This document shows, piece by piece, positions 8,921-17,445 of a stretch of DNA of 64,000 bases. Position 1 is the first letter of the stretch; each line of letters begins with the position of its first letter. The translations under genes and the position numbers were made by a program. Source of the stretch: an uncultured Amylibacter sp. (GTDB lineage: Bacteria; Pseudomonadota; Alphaproteobacteria; Rhodobacterales; Rhodobacteraceae); NCBI GenBank assembly GCA_943846615.1, contig OX044354.1, positions 2,559,001 through 2,623,000 of the forward strand. Direction: 5' to 3'. The notes below the pieces were generated by a model. It was not told where the DNA came from and made no database searches. It saw only the letters and a list, made by a program, of their open reading frames with translations.

Positions 8921-9883
8921 ATGACCAAAACCGTTCGATTTCATCTGCCTAATAATGCGATCAGACGTGACAATTTTATGGCAGAACCGTTTTATGGGCA
9001 TATGGCCAAGGCATTTGAGGCGCGAAACATTCGCGTAGCCTTTGAGGCACGCAAGTCACAGGACGATCTGAGTGATTATTCACCTGATGATTTTCATTTT
9101 GTGCATGAGGCCAGAATTGTCGCGCCAAATGTTTTGAACACGGGTGCCTCTTATCTGGGTGGGTATTGGTATGTTGATCGCGCGGGCGTAATGGGTGACA
9201 GCAATACGGCAAAGGCGAACTTTGATGCAGATGGAATTGATCCAGTCAAGGTAGAGGAATTTTGGCAGCAACTATATCAATATTATGTAGTTGAGCGCCG
9301 ATCGAAGTTGCCCCAAACAGAACGGATCGAACAGTGCCCCGCGCATTCGATTGGGGTGTTTTTTCAAGGCGCGTCACAGCATGTTCATCGGTATGGAATA
9401 TGTTCAGAGTTTGAAATGCTTGAGGCGATTTATGAAAACCGCGGTGGGCGGGATGTTGTTGTAAAATTTCATCCCAACCGCTTTGATTTTGAGTTGGTTG
9501 AACAGGTTGTTGCGTTTTCAGTGGGGCGACCCGATTTGCATATTGTTGAGGCGAATGTGCATGACATTATTGGCGCGGCGGATTTTGTCTGTGCGATTAG
9601 TTCGGGTGTTTGCATTCAAGCGATGTTGCATAAAACGCCATCGGTTTTATTTGGTCGGACGGATTTTCATCATGCAGCCGTGACCGTGAATGGTTTGCAA
9701 GATGTGGCAGCCGCATTTGAGCGCGTGCAACAGCCGCGCGATGACTACGCCGCGTTTCTGTTTTGGTTTTTTAACAGGCAGATGATCTACCTGAAAAAAC
9801 CAAACTCCGTGCGCCGCGTTATCCAACGCATGGAGCGGAATTGCAAAGATTTGGACTGGAGTGCCTTTGCGGCGAAAGGTTAA
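8921..9883 (+). CDS. Capsule/Kdo-transferase-like protein (KpsC/KpsS-type domain suspected)
   Basis: A 320-residue protein without signal peptide or membrane span. The C-terminal half has the pattern of capsule polysaccharide (Kdo) transferases with a GT-B-like fold: VVVKFHPNRFDFE, then VHDIIGAADFVCAISSGVCIQAML and KTPSVLFGRTDFHH, comparable with the HP and SSxxxxEAxxxGxPV..fG motifs of KpsC/KpsS. The N-terminal half (FMAEPFYGHMAKAFEARNIRV) looks like an acceptor-side domain. It is a single gene between dipeptidase and pepF and overlaps pepF by 4 bp at the stops. The ribosome site is poor, so the start is uncertain. Likely polysaccharide-related, substrate unknown. Confidence 0.75.
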   Translation: MTKTVRFHLPNNAIRRDNFMAEPFYGHMAKAFEARNIRVAFEARKSQDDLSDYSPDDFHFVHEARIVAPNVLNTGASYLGGYWYVDRAGVMGDSNTAKANFDADGIDPVKVEEFWQQLYQYYVVERRSKLPQTERIEQCPAHSIGVFFQGASQHVHRYGICSEFEMLEAIYENRGGRDVVVKFHPNRFDFELVEQVVAFSVGRPDLHIVEANVHDIIGAADFVCAISSGVCIQAMLHKTPSVLFGRTDFHHAAVTVNGLQDVAAAFERVQQPRDDYAAFLFWFFNRQMIYLKKPNSVRRVIQRMERNCKDLDWSAFAAKG

Positions 9884-11709
9884 CCCTCCATCTCTTCCAA
9901 TTCATCGATCATTGAGCTGATTAGTGACAATCCCTTGTCCCAGAATTTTGGGTCACTGGCATCAAGGCCAAATGGCGCCAAGAGTTCGGAGTGGTGTTTT
10001 GATCCGCCAGCCGACAGCATGTCAAAGTATTTGTCTTGGAAGTCGTCGCCGCTCTCCTCGTATACCGCGTACAATGCATTCACCAGACCGTCGCCGAATG
10101 CGTATGCGTAAACGTAGAAGGGCGAGTGGATGAAGTGAGGGATGTAAGTCCAGAAGGTTTCGTAGCCTTCGACGAAGTTGAACACGGGGCCCAGTGATTC
10201 CGCCTGTACTGACATCCAGATTTCGTTGATTTGATCGGGGGTGAGTTCGCCATCTGCACGTGCCGCGTGCAGTTTGCACTCGAAATCATAGAACGCAATT
10301 TGGCGCACGACCGTGTTGATCATGTCCTCTACTTTGCCAGCTAATAGGCGTTTGCGTTGTGCGGGGTCGGTGGCGTTATCCAGCAGTTTGCGGAAGGTGA
10401 GCATTTCACCGAAGACCGAAGCAGTTTCGGCAAGGGTTAAAGGCGTTGAGGACAGGAGCTCACCTTGTTCTGCCGCCAGAACCTGATGCACGCCGTGGCC
10501 CAGTTCGTGTGCCAATGTCATGACATCGCGCTGCTTGCCCATGTAGTTCAGCATTACATATGGGTGGGCGTTGGTGACGGTTGGGTGGGCGAATGCGCCC
10601 GGTGCCTTGCCATCCTTGACGCCTGCGTCGATCCAACCGTCCGTGAAGAATGGCTTGGCGATTTCGGCCATTTTAGGGGAGAAGTCTGCGTAAGCCTCCA
10701 TCACCATTTTTTGTGCGTCTTCCCATTGGATGTCTGCGCTGTCTTCGCCATCGAGGGGCGCGTTGCGATCCCAGACTTCCATAGTTTCCAGTCCCATCCA
10801 CTTTGCCTTCAGAGCATAGTAACGGTGGGATAGCTTGGGGTACGCGGCGACGACGGCGTTGCGCAATGCCTCGACAACTTCGGGCTCTACTTGGTTTGAG
10901 AGGTGACGACCGAATTGTGGTGTTGGCATTTTGCGCCAGCGATCCTCGATTTCTTTTTCCTTGGCCAATGTGTTGGTGATGCGCGAGAACAGCGAGATGT
11001 TTTCGCCGAAGACTTTGATTAGCGCACGTGTGCCGTTTTCGCGTTTTGTGCGATCCGTGTCGGAGAGTAAGTTTAGTGTGGCCTCTAGGTTTAAGGTTTC
11101 GCCGTCTACGTCGAATGTGAGGGCAGCCATTGTTTCGTCGAACAGACGATTCCATGCAGCAGCGCCGACAACAGATGTGTCGTGTAGAAATTGTTCCATT
11201 TCATCGGACAATTGGTGCGGTTTCATTTTGCGCAGGTTGTCGAGGATTGGTTTGTAACGCGCGAGCTTCTCGTTGGCGTTCAACAGGTTTTTCATCACCT
11301 CATCGTCGATGCGGTTGATTTCAAGGCTGAAGAAAACCAGTGGGGTTGTGAAATTTGTGATGGCGTTTTGCATGTCGGCCATGAATTTTGAGCGATCTGC
11401 ATCCGTGGTGTTTTGATAATACCGCAGACCCGCAAACGACATGATGCGACCGGCGACGTTTTGGATGTCTTCGTAACGCTCGATGCAATTAAGAAGGCCA
11501 TCGGCGGTTAGGCCGTCCAGTTCCCCCTGATAATCCGCAGCAAAAGATGCGCAATTTTTTTCGAGGTTTTCAAGGTCTGTTGTGATTTCTGGGCCGTCCG
11601 TAGAAGGGTACAAATCATCCAAATTCCAGTTTGGCAAATCGCCAAAATCACCACCTGTTGGGTCGGCGGCATCATAGGTTTTTTCGGGAAATTGGACGGG
11701 TTTGAACAT
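9880..11709 (-). CDS. pepF: Oligoendopeptidase F, peptidase family M3
   Basis: Cytoplasmic zinc metallopeptidase degrading oligopeptides. The 609-residue protein has the M3 catalytic motif TLAHELGHGVHQ with downstream Glu (PLTLAETASVFGEML), and the C-terminal substrate-binding Tyr/His region (FIHSPFYVYAYAFGDGLVNALY). The ATG at 11709 has AAGGAG eight bases upstream; the frame stays open 31 codons further. Length and motif order fit the M3B subfamily. The convergent partner shares a TTAA stop overlap; the secreted small protein at 11765-12070 lies just upstream on the same strand. Confidence 0.94.
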   Translation of the reverse strand: MFKPVQFPEKTYDAADPTGGDFGDLPNWNLDDLYPSTDGPEITTDLENLEKNCASFAADYQGELDGLTADGLLNCIERYEDIQNVAGRIMSFAGLRYYQNTTDADRSKFMADMQNAITNFTTPLVFFSLEINRIDDEVMKNLLNANEKLARYKPILDNLRKMKPHQLSDEMEQFLHDTSVVGAAAWNRLFDETMAALTFDVDGETLNLEATLNLLSDTDRTKRENGTRALIKVFGENISLFSRITNTLAKEKEIEDRWRKMPTPQFGRHLSNQVEPEVVEALRNAVVAAYPKLSHRYYALKAKWMGLETMEVWDRNAPLDGEDSADIQWEDAQKMVMEAYADFSPKMAEIAKPFFTDGWIDAGVKDGKAPGAFAHPTVTNAHPYVMLNYMGKQRDVMTLAHELGHGVHQVLAAEQGELLSSTPLTLAETASVFGEMLTFRKLLDNATDPAQRKRLLAGKVEDMINTVVRQIAFYDFECKLHAARADGELTPDQINEIWMSVQAESLGPVFNFVEGYETFWTYIPHFIHSPFYVYAYAFGDGLVNALYAVYEESGDDFQDKYFDMLSAGGSKHHSELLAPFGLDASDPKFWDKGLSLISSMIDELEEMEG

Positions 11710-11764
11710 GGGGACTCCTTTTCGTTGCGTATTGGTTACGCAAGCGCGAGGGGATTGGAAAGGG

Positions 11765-12070
11765 TTAGATTTCTTTTGTGCCTTCGGGCAGCGGCTTTTC
11801 AAGTGCCGCGTCGGGTTTTCGACGGATTATGATGTCGCCATTTGGTAGGACTTCGGGGGCGGCGTAGTTCGACCAGTCGCTGATCGTGTCCTGTAATTCC
11901 GTCAGGGCGGGACCCATTTCATCGAGGAATTGTTGCATAATGTCTTCGGAATCGGTGCTGAACTTTTCCAAGAGATCAAAGAAGCGACCGATTGTGGAAT
12001 CCGTTTCAGCCTGCGCGGGGGCGCTGGCCATGGTCGCGATGAGAGCGGGGATCAAGAAGATGCGTTTCAT
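11765..12070 (-). CDS. Small secreted hypothetical protein
   Basis: A 101-residue protein with a clear Sec signal peptide (MKRIFLIPALIATMASAPAQA, cleavage expected after AQA near residue 21). The mature part is acidic and helical (GRFFDLLEKFSTDSEDIMQQFLDEMGP) and ends in a short basic-acidic tail. Similar short periplasmic proteins are common in roseobacters, but I do not recognise a characterised family. It lies 55 bp upstream of pepF on the same strand and 39 bp downstream of the endonuclease-family gene, so it could be transcribed with either. Confidence 0.75.
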   Translation of the reverse strand: MKRIFLIPALIATMASAPAQAETDSTIGRFFDLLEKFSTDSEDIMQQFLDEMGPALTELQDTISDWSNYAAPEVLPNGDIIIRRKPDAALEKPLPEGTKEI

Positions 12071-12109
12071 GGAATTAATATGGTGCGTTTTGCGCGGATT
12101 TTCCAGTGT

Positions 12110-13129
12110 TTAGGAAAAATCCAAATCCAATGTCACAGGGAAGTGATCTGATGCGGTTAACAATGCCTGACAAATTTCATTGGATTTATAACACTCAGGA
12201 TGGTCGAAAGGATGCCAAATCGTCCATTTGTGATCGCCCAATGATTTCAGATTTTTGCTGATCATGATGTAGTCCAGCAATGCGTTCAGATAGGTTTTTG
12301 TACGGTGGTCATAGAAGCGAGATGTCGTTGGTTGAACGGCAAAAGGGCGCGACATGGTTTGAGCTGCGTGGGGATCGAACAGACGGTTTTCCAATTTGCG
12401 CGTAGTGCCTAGAACGATTTCAATGCCTGAATGCCCGAACTCTTTTTCAAACTCGTCCAGACCGGGGCCATCGTTGAAATCGCCAAGGACAATGAGGTGA
12501 TCCCCCTTGCGCAAATGCTGTTCGACACGGCGGCGTATCCAAAGGCATTGGGTCAGTTGTTTGCGGCGATTGCGCAGGGCTATTTCCGCTGCGTGTTCTG
12601 GATTTTTCGCACCATGCGGCGCCTTGGACTTTGCATGTACGCCGATGAGACGCAGGTTGGGACCAAGGCCGCGTGGGTTGATGACCAGTTCAAGCGGGGG
12701 TTTGGAAAAGGTGACGGGTTTTTGTGCGTCGCCGCCGTTGCCAAGGATGAATTTTGTGTCGAAAGCGGGCGCGCGTTTTGTGGGTTTTTTCGGCGCGTGG
12801 GAGACATCCATTTTGGATGGATCGTATAGCAATGCGATTTGTTGTTGGGTTTCGTTTCGAAAACCGGTGATTGCCTGTGTTTGCCGCAGGCCGAAATGGC
12901 GTGCAAAGTTTTCCAAGGCGCGGGTGGATGAGCGTTTGGAATTGGTTTGTGGGGCCTCGATGATCATGAATGCGTCGGCGTCTACTGCTTGAAATACGGT
13001 TCCCAATGCATTGATTTGTTGATGTTTTTCTACATCATGACGTCCTGACCAACTGCGATCAAAGATAAGGTTGTTTTCATCATCGAACAGATGGGAAAAC
13101 CATTCGATGTTATATGTGGCGATGCGCAT
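12110..13129 (-). CDS. Endonuclease/exonuclease/phosphatase (EEP) family protein
   Basis: A 339-residue EEP-fold hydrolase, metal dependent, acting on phosphodiester or phosphomonoester bonds. Motifs are in order: YNIEWFSHLF at the N-terminus, catalytic Glu in MIIEAPQTN, the catalytic HAKSK equivalent, LGDFNDGPG with Asp and Asn, and SDHFPVTLDL at the C-terminus. There is no signal peptide, so the protein is probably cytoplasmic. The ATG directly follows the TAG of the DnaJ-domain gene with zero spacing, indicating a tightly coupled operon GNAT to TerB-DnaJ to EEP. Substrate unknown. Confidence 0.87.
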   Translation of the reverse strand: MRIATYNIEWFSHLFDDENNLIFDRSWSGRHDVEKHQQINALGTVFQAVDADAFMIIEAPQTNSKRSSTRALENFARHFGLRQTQAITGFRNETQQQIALLYDPSKMDVSHAPKKPTKRAPAFDTKFILGNGGDAQKPVTFSKPPLELVINPRGLGPNLRLIGVHAKSKAPHGAKNPEHAAEIALRNRRKQLTQCLWIRRRVEQHLRKGDHLIVLGDFNDGPGLDEFEKEFGHSGIEIVLGTTRKLENRLFDPHAAQTMSRPFAVQPTTSRFYDHRTKTYLNALLDYIMISKNLKSLGDHKWTIWHPFDHPECYKSNEICQALLTASDHFPVTLDLDFS

Positions 13130-13816
13130 CTAAGCGGGTTCGTGGGCGTCGTAGATTTCTTCCCATGCTTGGTTCACGGCAATCATTTTCTTGGTCGCCA
13201 TTGTGATCGCCTCTTCGGGGAGGCCCTTGGACATCAAAATATCGGGGTGGGTTTCGCGAATTTTTTTGCGCCAAATTTTGCGCACTTCATCCAACGGAGT
13301 ATCAGGAGATACACCCAAAACATCGTAGGCATCTGGTGGGGCGTCTGGCACAAATCGTGTGCGCATGGCGCGAAATGCAGCATCATCAATTTCGAATTTA
13401 TTGGCGACGTTGTGAACGAAATCGTCTTCGGCGGGGTGATATTGGCCGTCCGCCATTGCGAAGTGAAACAACCCCTCGACCAAGTTTTCCATCACGGGCA
13501 TATCGTCTTTGAACATGGCTGCGACTGTGGCGGCGTAGGCCTCGTATCCGGCGACGTCTTGACGGGCGAGATTGAAGACGCGGGCCGCTTGTGCCTCGTC
13601 GCGTTTGGCGATGTGGAAGACTTGGCGAAAGGCAGCGACTTCGTCTTTGGTGACCAGACCATCGGCCTTGGCCATTTTAGCGCCGAGGGCGATGACAGCA
13701 ATGGTGAAGGCGACAGAGCGTTCGGGTTTGGTACGCAGTTTATCCAGAACGGCTGTTAAACTTTCGCCTTTGGTCAGGGCGGCCATTGCCTCTGATATGC
13801 GTGTCCATACTGACAT
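13130..13816 (-). CDS. DjlA-like co-chaperone with TerB-like and DnaJ domains
   Basis: A 228-residue soluble protein. Residues about 25-150 form a TerB-like helical domain (AVIALGAKMAKADGLVTKDEVAAF, FHFAMADGQYHPAEDDF), and the C-terminus is a J-domain (YDVLGVSPDTPLDEVRKIWRKK) with the diagnostic HPD in RETHPDILMSKG. This is the DjlA arrangement without the N-terminal membrane anchor of E. coli DjlA. It probably stimulates DnaK ATPase on specific clients. It lies between the GNAT gene (3-bp gap) and the EEP gene (0-bp gap). Client and partner are unknown. Confidence 0.88.
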   Translation of the reverse strand: MSVWTRISEAMAALTKGESLTAVLDKLRTKPERSVAFTIAVIALGAKMAKADGLVTKDEVAAFRQVFHIAKRDEAQAARVFNLARQDVAGYEAYAATVAAMFKDDMPVMENLVEGLFHFAMADGQYHPAEDDFVHNVANKFEIDDAAFRAMRTRFVPDAPPDAYDVLGVSPDTPLDEVRKIWRKKIRETHPDILMSKGLPEEAITMATKKMIAVNQAWEEIYDAHEPA

Positions 13817-13819
13817 GAT

Positions 13820-14320
13820 TCACCCTTCGTCGTTGTTTTCGTAATCTTGGTACAAGCTTTTGCTCATGAAGACCAGATCGTGGTGTTGATCGAATTTATA
13901 CCCGACGCGAGGTAAGTGGCCCGTTTTTTCGTAACCACATGCGATGTGAAAGGCGATGCTGTCGATATTGTCTGCGCTGATGCCGCCGATGAATGTGTGG
14001 ATGCCTGCGTTTTGGGCGTGAGATTCGAGTGCGGATAGGAGTTTGCGCCCGCCGCCAGTGCCTGTGGCGTTGGGGGCGAACCAGATGGAGTGTTCAGCCG
14101 TGCGGGCATAGCCAAGTCCCGCGCGAAAGGCGTCGTATGTAGCGAAGCCAAGTACCTTGTCAGTTTCGCAAACCAGATAGGTGCGGGATTTGATGGCCTG
14201 TACAATGTCGGTAGTCGTTTTGGGTATGGGGTTAAATGTGGTGGTGGTGTATTCGATGTAATGGTTCCAGATCGCAGTAATCGCGGGGGCGTCATCAATG
14301 GTGGCGGGGCGAATTTTCAT
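13820..14320 (-). CDS. GNAT-family N-acetyltransferase (phosphinothricin-acetyltransferase-like)
   Basis: A 166-residue acetyl-CoA-dependent acyltransferase. The N-terminus MKIRPATIDDAPAITAIWNHY and the segments EHSIWFAPNATGTGGGRKLL (acetyl-CoA pyrophosphate loop) and FIGGISADNIDSIAFH match the PAT/Bar-type subgroup, which acetylates small amines including phosphinothricin and methionine derivatives. The true substrate is not predictable. The start at 14320 is the first Met giving the family N-terminus; 62 codons of open frame upstream are not coding-like. It is the first gene of the operon with the TerB-DnaJ and EEP genes, and is divergent from the aldo-keto reductase. Confidence 0.87.
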   Translation of the reverse strand: MKIRPATIDDAPAITAIWNHYIEYTTTTFNPIPKTTTDIVQAIKSRTYLVCETDKVLGFATYDAFRAGLGYARTAEHSIWFAPNATGTGGGRKLLSALESHAQNAGIHTFIGGISADNIDSIAFHIACGYEKTGHLPRVGYKFDQHHDLVFMSKSLYQDYENNDEG

Positions 14321-14409
14321 GTGGGCGATATTTGACGGTAACTGGGGACGAGTCAATTGGTTGACAGTCTGGGGATATGAGCGATGATCGGCGCAATTCA
14401 GGAGATGAT

Positions 14410-15453
14410 ATGAAATATAATAAACTGGGCCAAACCGGCATTGAAGTAAGTGAATTGTGTTTAGGAACGATGCTGTGGGGGACGCAGAATACCTCCGCCG
14501 AGGCATTTTATCAGGCGGATACCGCGCTGGCGGCAGGAGTGAATTTTATGGATACGGCACAAATGTATCCTGTGAACCCGTTAAGTGCGGCGACCCAAGG
14601 TGACAGTGAGCGCGTGTTGGGTGAATGGCTGGCGCAAAGTGGCAAGCGCGATCAAGTGGTTGTAGCGACCAAGGTTGCGGGTAATGGGATTAAGTACATT
14701 CGCGATGGTGCTGGGATTTCCCGTGCGGGCATTTTGGCGGCGGTTGAGGCGTCGTTGAAATCATTGCAGACGGATTACATTGATTTGTATCAGCTGCATT
14801 GGCCCAATCGTGGTTCGTATCATTTCCGCCAGAATTGGCATTTTGATCCCACCAAACAAAACAAAGCCGAGGTGTTGGATCACATGGGCGAGGTTTTGGA
14901 AGTTTGCGATGAATTGCAAAAGGCAGGCACGGTGCGTGCGTTTGGATTGTCAAACGAGAGTGCATGGGGAACTGCACAGTGGTTGCGGGTGTCCGAGGAG
15001 AAGGGCCTGCCGCGTGTGGCGAGCATACAGAATGAATACAGTTTGTTGTGCCGTTTGTATGATACGGATTTGGCGGAGTTATCGCATAATGAAGAGGTTG
15101 GATTGTTATCGTTTTCACCACTGGCGACCGGTATTTTGTCGGGTAAATATTTGGACGGTGCGATGCCCGAAGATTCACGCGCAACATTGGCACATGGTTT
15201 AGGTGGGCGTTTGACGCCGCGTTTGGACGCGGCGACGCGGGCCTATGTGACAATCGCACAGGATTATGATTTGGATACCTGCCAGATGGCGTTGGCGTGG
15301 TGCCGTACACGTCCGTTTATGGCATCCGCAATTTTTGGAGCCCGTACAAATGATCAATTGGCAAATGCGCTGGCCAGTGTTGATGTAACGCTGTCGGATG
15401 AATGTCTGCGCGATATTGAGCGGGCGCATAAATTGCATCCGATGCCGTACTGA
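14410..15453 (+). CDS. Aldo/keto reductase, Tas-like
   Basis: A 347-residue NADPH-dependent aldo/keto reductase closest in pattern to E. coli Tas. The catalytic tetrad is visible: Asp and Tyr in FMDTAQMYPVNPL, Lys in VVVATKVAGNG, His in LYQLHWPNRGSY. The NADP-binding end carries AIFGARTNDQLANAL. The ATG at 14410 has GGAG six bases upstream. The stop and the next gene's ATG share one base (TGATG), so the two are translationally coupled. In E. coli tas expression relieves tyrosine starvation under stress; the role here is unknown. Confidence 0.9.
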   Translation: MKYNKLGQTGIEVSELCLGTMLWGTQNTSAEAFYQADTALAAGVNFMDTAQMYPVNPLSAATQGDSERVLGEWLAQSGKRDQVVVATKVAGNGIKYIRDGAGISRAGILAAVEASLKSLQTDYIDLYQLHWPNRGSYHFRQNWHFDPTKQNKAEVLDHMGEVLEVCDELQKAGTVRAFGLSNESAWGTAQWLRVSEEKGLPRVASIQNEYSLLCRLYDTDLAELSHNEEVGLLSFSPLATGILSGKYLDGAMPEDSRATLAHGLGGRLTPRLDAATRAYVTIAQDYDLDTCQMALAWCRTRPFMASAIFGARTNDQLANALASVDVTLSDECLRDIERAHKLHPMPY

Positions 15454-16340
15454 TGTGGGCGATTTTCGCGGTTTGCGCGGCCTTTGTTCAGAATCTGCGG
15501 TTTATGTTGCAAAAACATTTGGCGGCAACAGAATTGACGCCCGCGGGGGCGACGTTTTCGCGGTTTGTTTGGTCTGTGCCGATGACGTTGGCAATTGTTG
15601 GAGGCGTTTTGTGGTTTAAAGGCCTGCAAATGCCAGTGTTGAACGCGCGGTTCTTTGGATTTGCCATGCTGGGTGGCGTCGCGCAGATATTGGCGACGGT
15701 GGCGGTGGTGAAATTGTTTTCATATCGCAATTTTGCGGTCGCATCGACGTTTAAAAAGACCGAAACATTACAGGCGGCCATTTTAGGGATCATCATATTA
15801 GGCGACTTGATGAGCCCGTTGGGGTGGATGGCGTTAATGATCGGTTTGGTTGGTGTTATCTTGTTGTCGGCGCAACCGCTGTCAGGGAAAATGAATTTGT
15901 TTACGCCAGCAACGGGGTTGGGCATTGGTGCTGGGTTCCTGTTTGGCGTTTCGGGCGTGGCGTACCGCGCGGCATCGATGGCGTTTGGATCAGATGATTT
16001 TGTGGTGCGCGCACTGGTGACATTGAGTTTTGTCGTTTGTTTCCAGACGTTGGTTATGTCGGTTTATTTGCGATTTCGCGAACCAAGCGAGATGCAAAAG
16101 GTATTTAAAGCATGGCGCGTTACGTTTTTTGTCGGCCTGTTTGGGATGTTGGGATCAATATGTTGGTTCATGGCGTTCACGTTACATAACGTGGCCTATG
16201 TTAAAATGGTGGGGCAAGTGGAATTAATTTTTGCGGCGCTTGGATCCTATTTCTTTTTCAAAGAACGGATCGGTGGGCGGGAAATGATCGGCATCGTGTT
16301 TGTTACAATGTCGATCATTGCGCTGTTTTTTACGCTTTAG
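15453..16340 (+). CDS. EamA/DMT-family membrane transporter
   Basis: A 295-residue integral membrane protein with about ten transmembrane segments in two EamA-like repeats (first AIFAVCAAFVQNLRFML, second beginning FTPATGLGIGAGFLFGVSGV). The family contains drug/metabolite exporters and some importers; the substrate cannot be inferred. It is coupled to the aldo-keto reductase by a TGATG overlap, suggesting export of a product or partner function. The 3' end overlaps the convergent DUF983 gene by 11 bp. Confidence 0.87.
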   Translation: MWAIFAVCAAFVQNLRFMLQKHLAATELTPAGATFSRFVWSVPMTLAIVGGVLWFKGLQMPVLNARFFGFAMLGGVAQILATVAVVKLFSYRNFAVASTFKKTETLQAAILGIIILGDLMSPLGWMALMIGLVGVILLSAQPLSGKMNLFTPATGLGIGAGFLFGVSGVAYRAASMAFGSDDFVVRALVTLSFVVCFQTLVMSVYLRFREPSEMQKVFKAWRVTFFVGLFGMLGSICWFMAFTLHNVAYVKMVGQVELIFAALGSYFFFKERIGGREMIGIVFVTMSIIALFFTL

Positions 16341-16713
16341 AAAAGCCGTGCATGCGTTTGGCCCATTGTAGGGCGACGAAAGCGCCCTTTAGCCGTGGTA
16401 GCAAATACAAAGCCATCGCGATGAAGATGATTGAGAAGCTGACCGTTAGAACAATAGGATTTGGACGCCATAGTTCGAATGCAATTAGCATCAAGGGCCC
16501 TAAAATATGGGCTGTGACCAAGATGGTGACATAGGCAGGACCATCATCAGCGCGTTGGTGGTGCAATTCCTGTGCGCAGACGGGACAGGAATCGTTTACC
16601 TTCAGGTAGCCATTCATTAATGGGCCTGAACCGCAATTTGGACAGGTGCGTTTCCAGCCACGGATTAAGGCTGGTTTTACGGGGCGCTCGGGTGCTGGTG
16701 TGTTTTGTGTCAT
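16330..16713 (-). CDS. DUF983 family membrane protein
   Basis: A 127-residue protein with an N-terminal zinc-ribbon-like pair (CPNCGSGPLMNGYLKV and CPVCAQEL) followed by two transmembrane helices (VTILVTAHILGPLMLIAFEL and PIVLTVSFSIIFIAMALYLL). This architecture is DUF983, common in alphaproteobacteria and of unknown function; members sometimes sit near cytochrome oxidase genes, but not here. The 11-bp overlap with the convergent transporter gene leaves no room for a terminator. The ATG at 16713 is the only good start. Confidence 0.88.
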   Translation of the reverse strand: MTQNTPAPERPVKPALIRGWKRTCPNCGSGPLMNGYLKVNDSCPVCAQELHHQRADDGPAYVTILVTAHILGPLMLIAFELWRPNPIVLTVSFSIIFIAMALYLLPRLKGAFVALQWAKRMHGFSKA

Positions 16714-16874
16714 AATCCCTAGATAATACGATTTTGATGAAAAGGAAGTGGAGAAAATGTCCTGTGGCGCGATGTCGCGAAAAGTTTTTTGAATTTTTTG
16801 CGACGGAAGTTTCGGGTTGGCGCGTTTAGCCTTTTGAAAGACGCAATGAAGCGTTGGTCAAAAGGAGCAGACAA

Positions 16875-17375
16875 ATGAACACACTTGCAAAAACAACAAT
16901 TATCGGTGCCACAGTGATTGCCTTGATGGGATCAGTTAGCATTGCGAATGCGAAACAAGGCGAAGGCAAAGGAAAAGGCCAGCGCATTAGCTTTGAGCAA
17001 TTGGATACGGATGGTGATGGTTTCATCACAAAGGCAGACTTGCAGTCAGCACATGAAGCGCGTTTCGCCAAGAATGACACGGACGGCGACGGTTTTTTGA
17101 GTGCAGAAGAGTTGGAAGCACGCACAGAAAAGATGGGCAAGCGTAAAGGTGGCGGCGAAGGTCAAAGTGATCGCAAGAAAGCCCGAATGATGCGTTACAT
17201 GGATGAAAACGGTGACGGCAAGATCGCGTTAAGCGAAATTCCAACAGATCGTATGGAACGTATGATCGACAAGCTGGATACCGATGAAGACGGCAAGGTT
17301 TCAAAAGAAGAGTTTGAAGCGCGTAAAAAAGGTATGGGCAAAGGTAAAAAAGGCCAAAAGAACCAAGAGCAATAA
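16875..17375 (+). CDS. Periplasmic EF-hand protein
   Basis: A 166-residue secreted calcium-binding protein. A signal peptide (MNTLAKTTIIGATVIALMGS, probable cleavage after ANA) precedes four EF-hand loops: DTDGDGFITKAD, DTDGDGFLSAEE, DENGDGKIALSE and DTDEDGKVSKEE. Linkers and the C-terminal tail are Lys/Gly rich (KGKKGQKNQEQ). AAAGGAG upstream fixes the ATG at 16875. The 161-bp upstream region holds an inverted repeat GTCGC...GCGAC (16774-16804) spanning T/A tracts, possibly regulatory. It is the first gene of a cassette with an ECF sigma factor, a small membrane protein and a metal-sensor-like protein. Confidence 0.9.
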   Translation: MNTLAKTTIIGATVIALMGSVSIANAKQGEGKGKGQRISFEQLDTDGDGFITKADLQSAHEARFAKNDTDGDGFLSAEELEARTEKMGKRKGGGEGQSDRKKARMMRYMDENGDGKIALSEIPTDRMERMIDKLDTDEDGKVSKEEFEARKKGMGKGKKGQKNQEQ

Positions 17376-17383
17376 ATGACTGT

Positions 17384-17405
17384 GGCCAAGGGGAAACCCT
17401 TGGCC
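17384..17405 (+). other. Perfect 9-bp hairpin with GAAA tetraloop between EF-hand and sigma genes
   Basis: GGCCAAGGG-GAAA-CCCTTGGCC forms a perfect stem closed by a GNRA tetraloop, nine bases after the EF-hand stop codon. No T-run follows, so it is not a classic terminator. It may stabilise the EF-hand mRNA 3' end or act as a partial attenuator, giving more EF-hand protein than sigma factor. The function is inferred, not shown. Confidence 0.55.
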
Positions 17406-17445
17406 GATCCCTTGTGATTGAGCGATTGAAAGCGTAACTTTGGGA

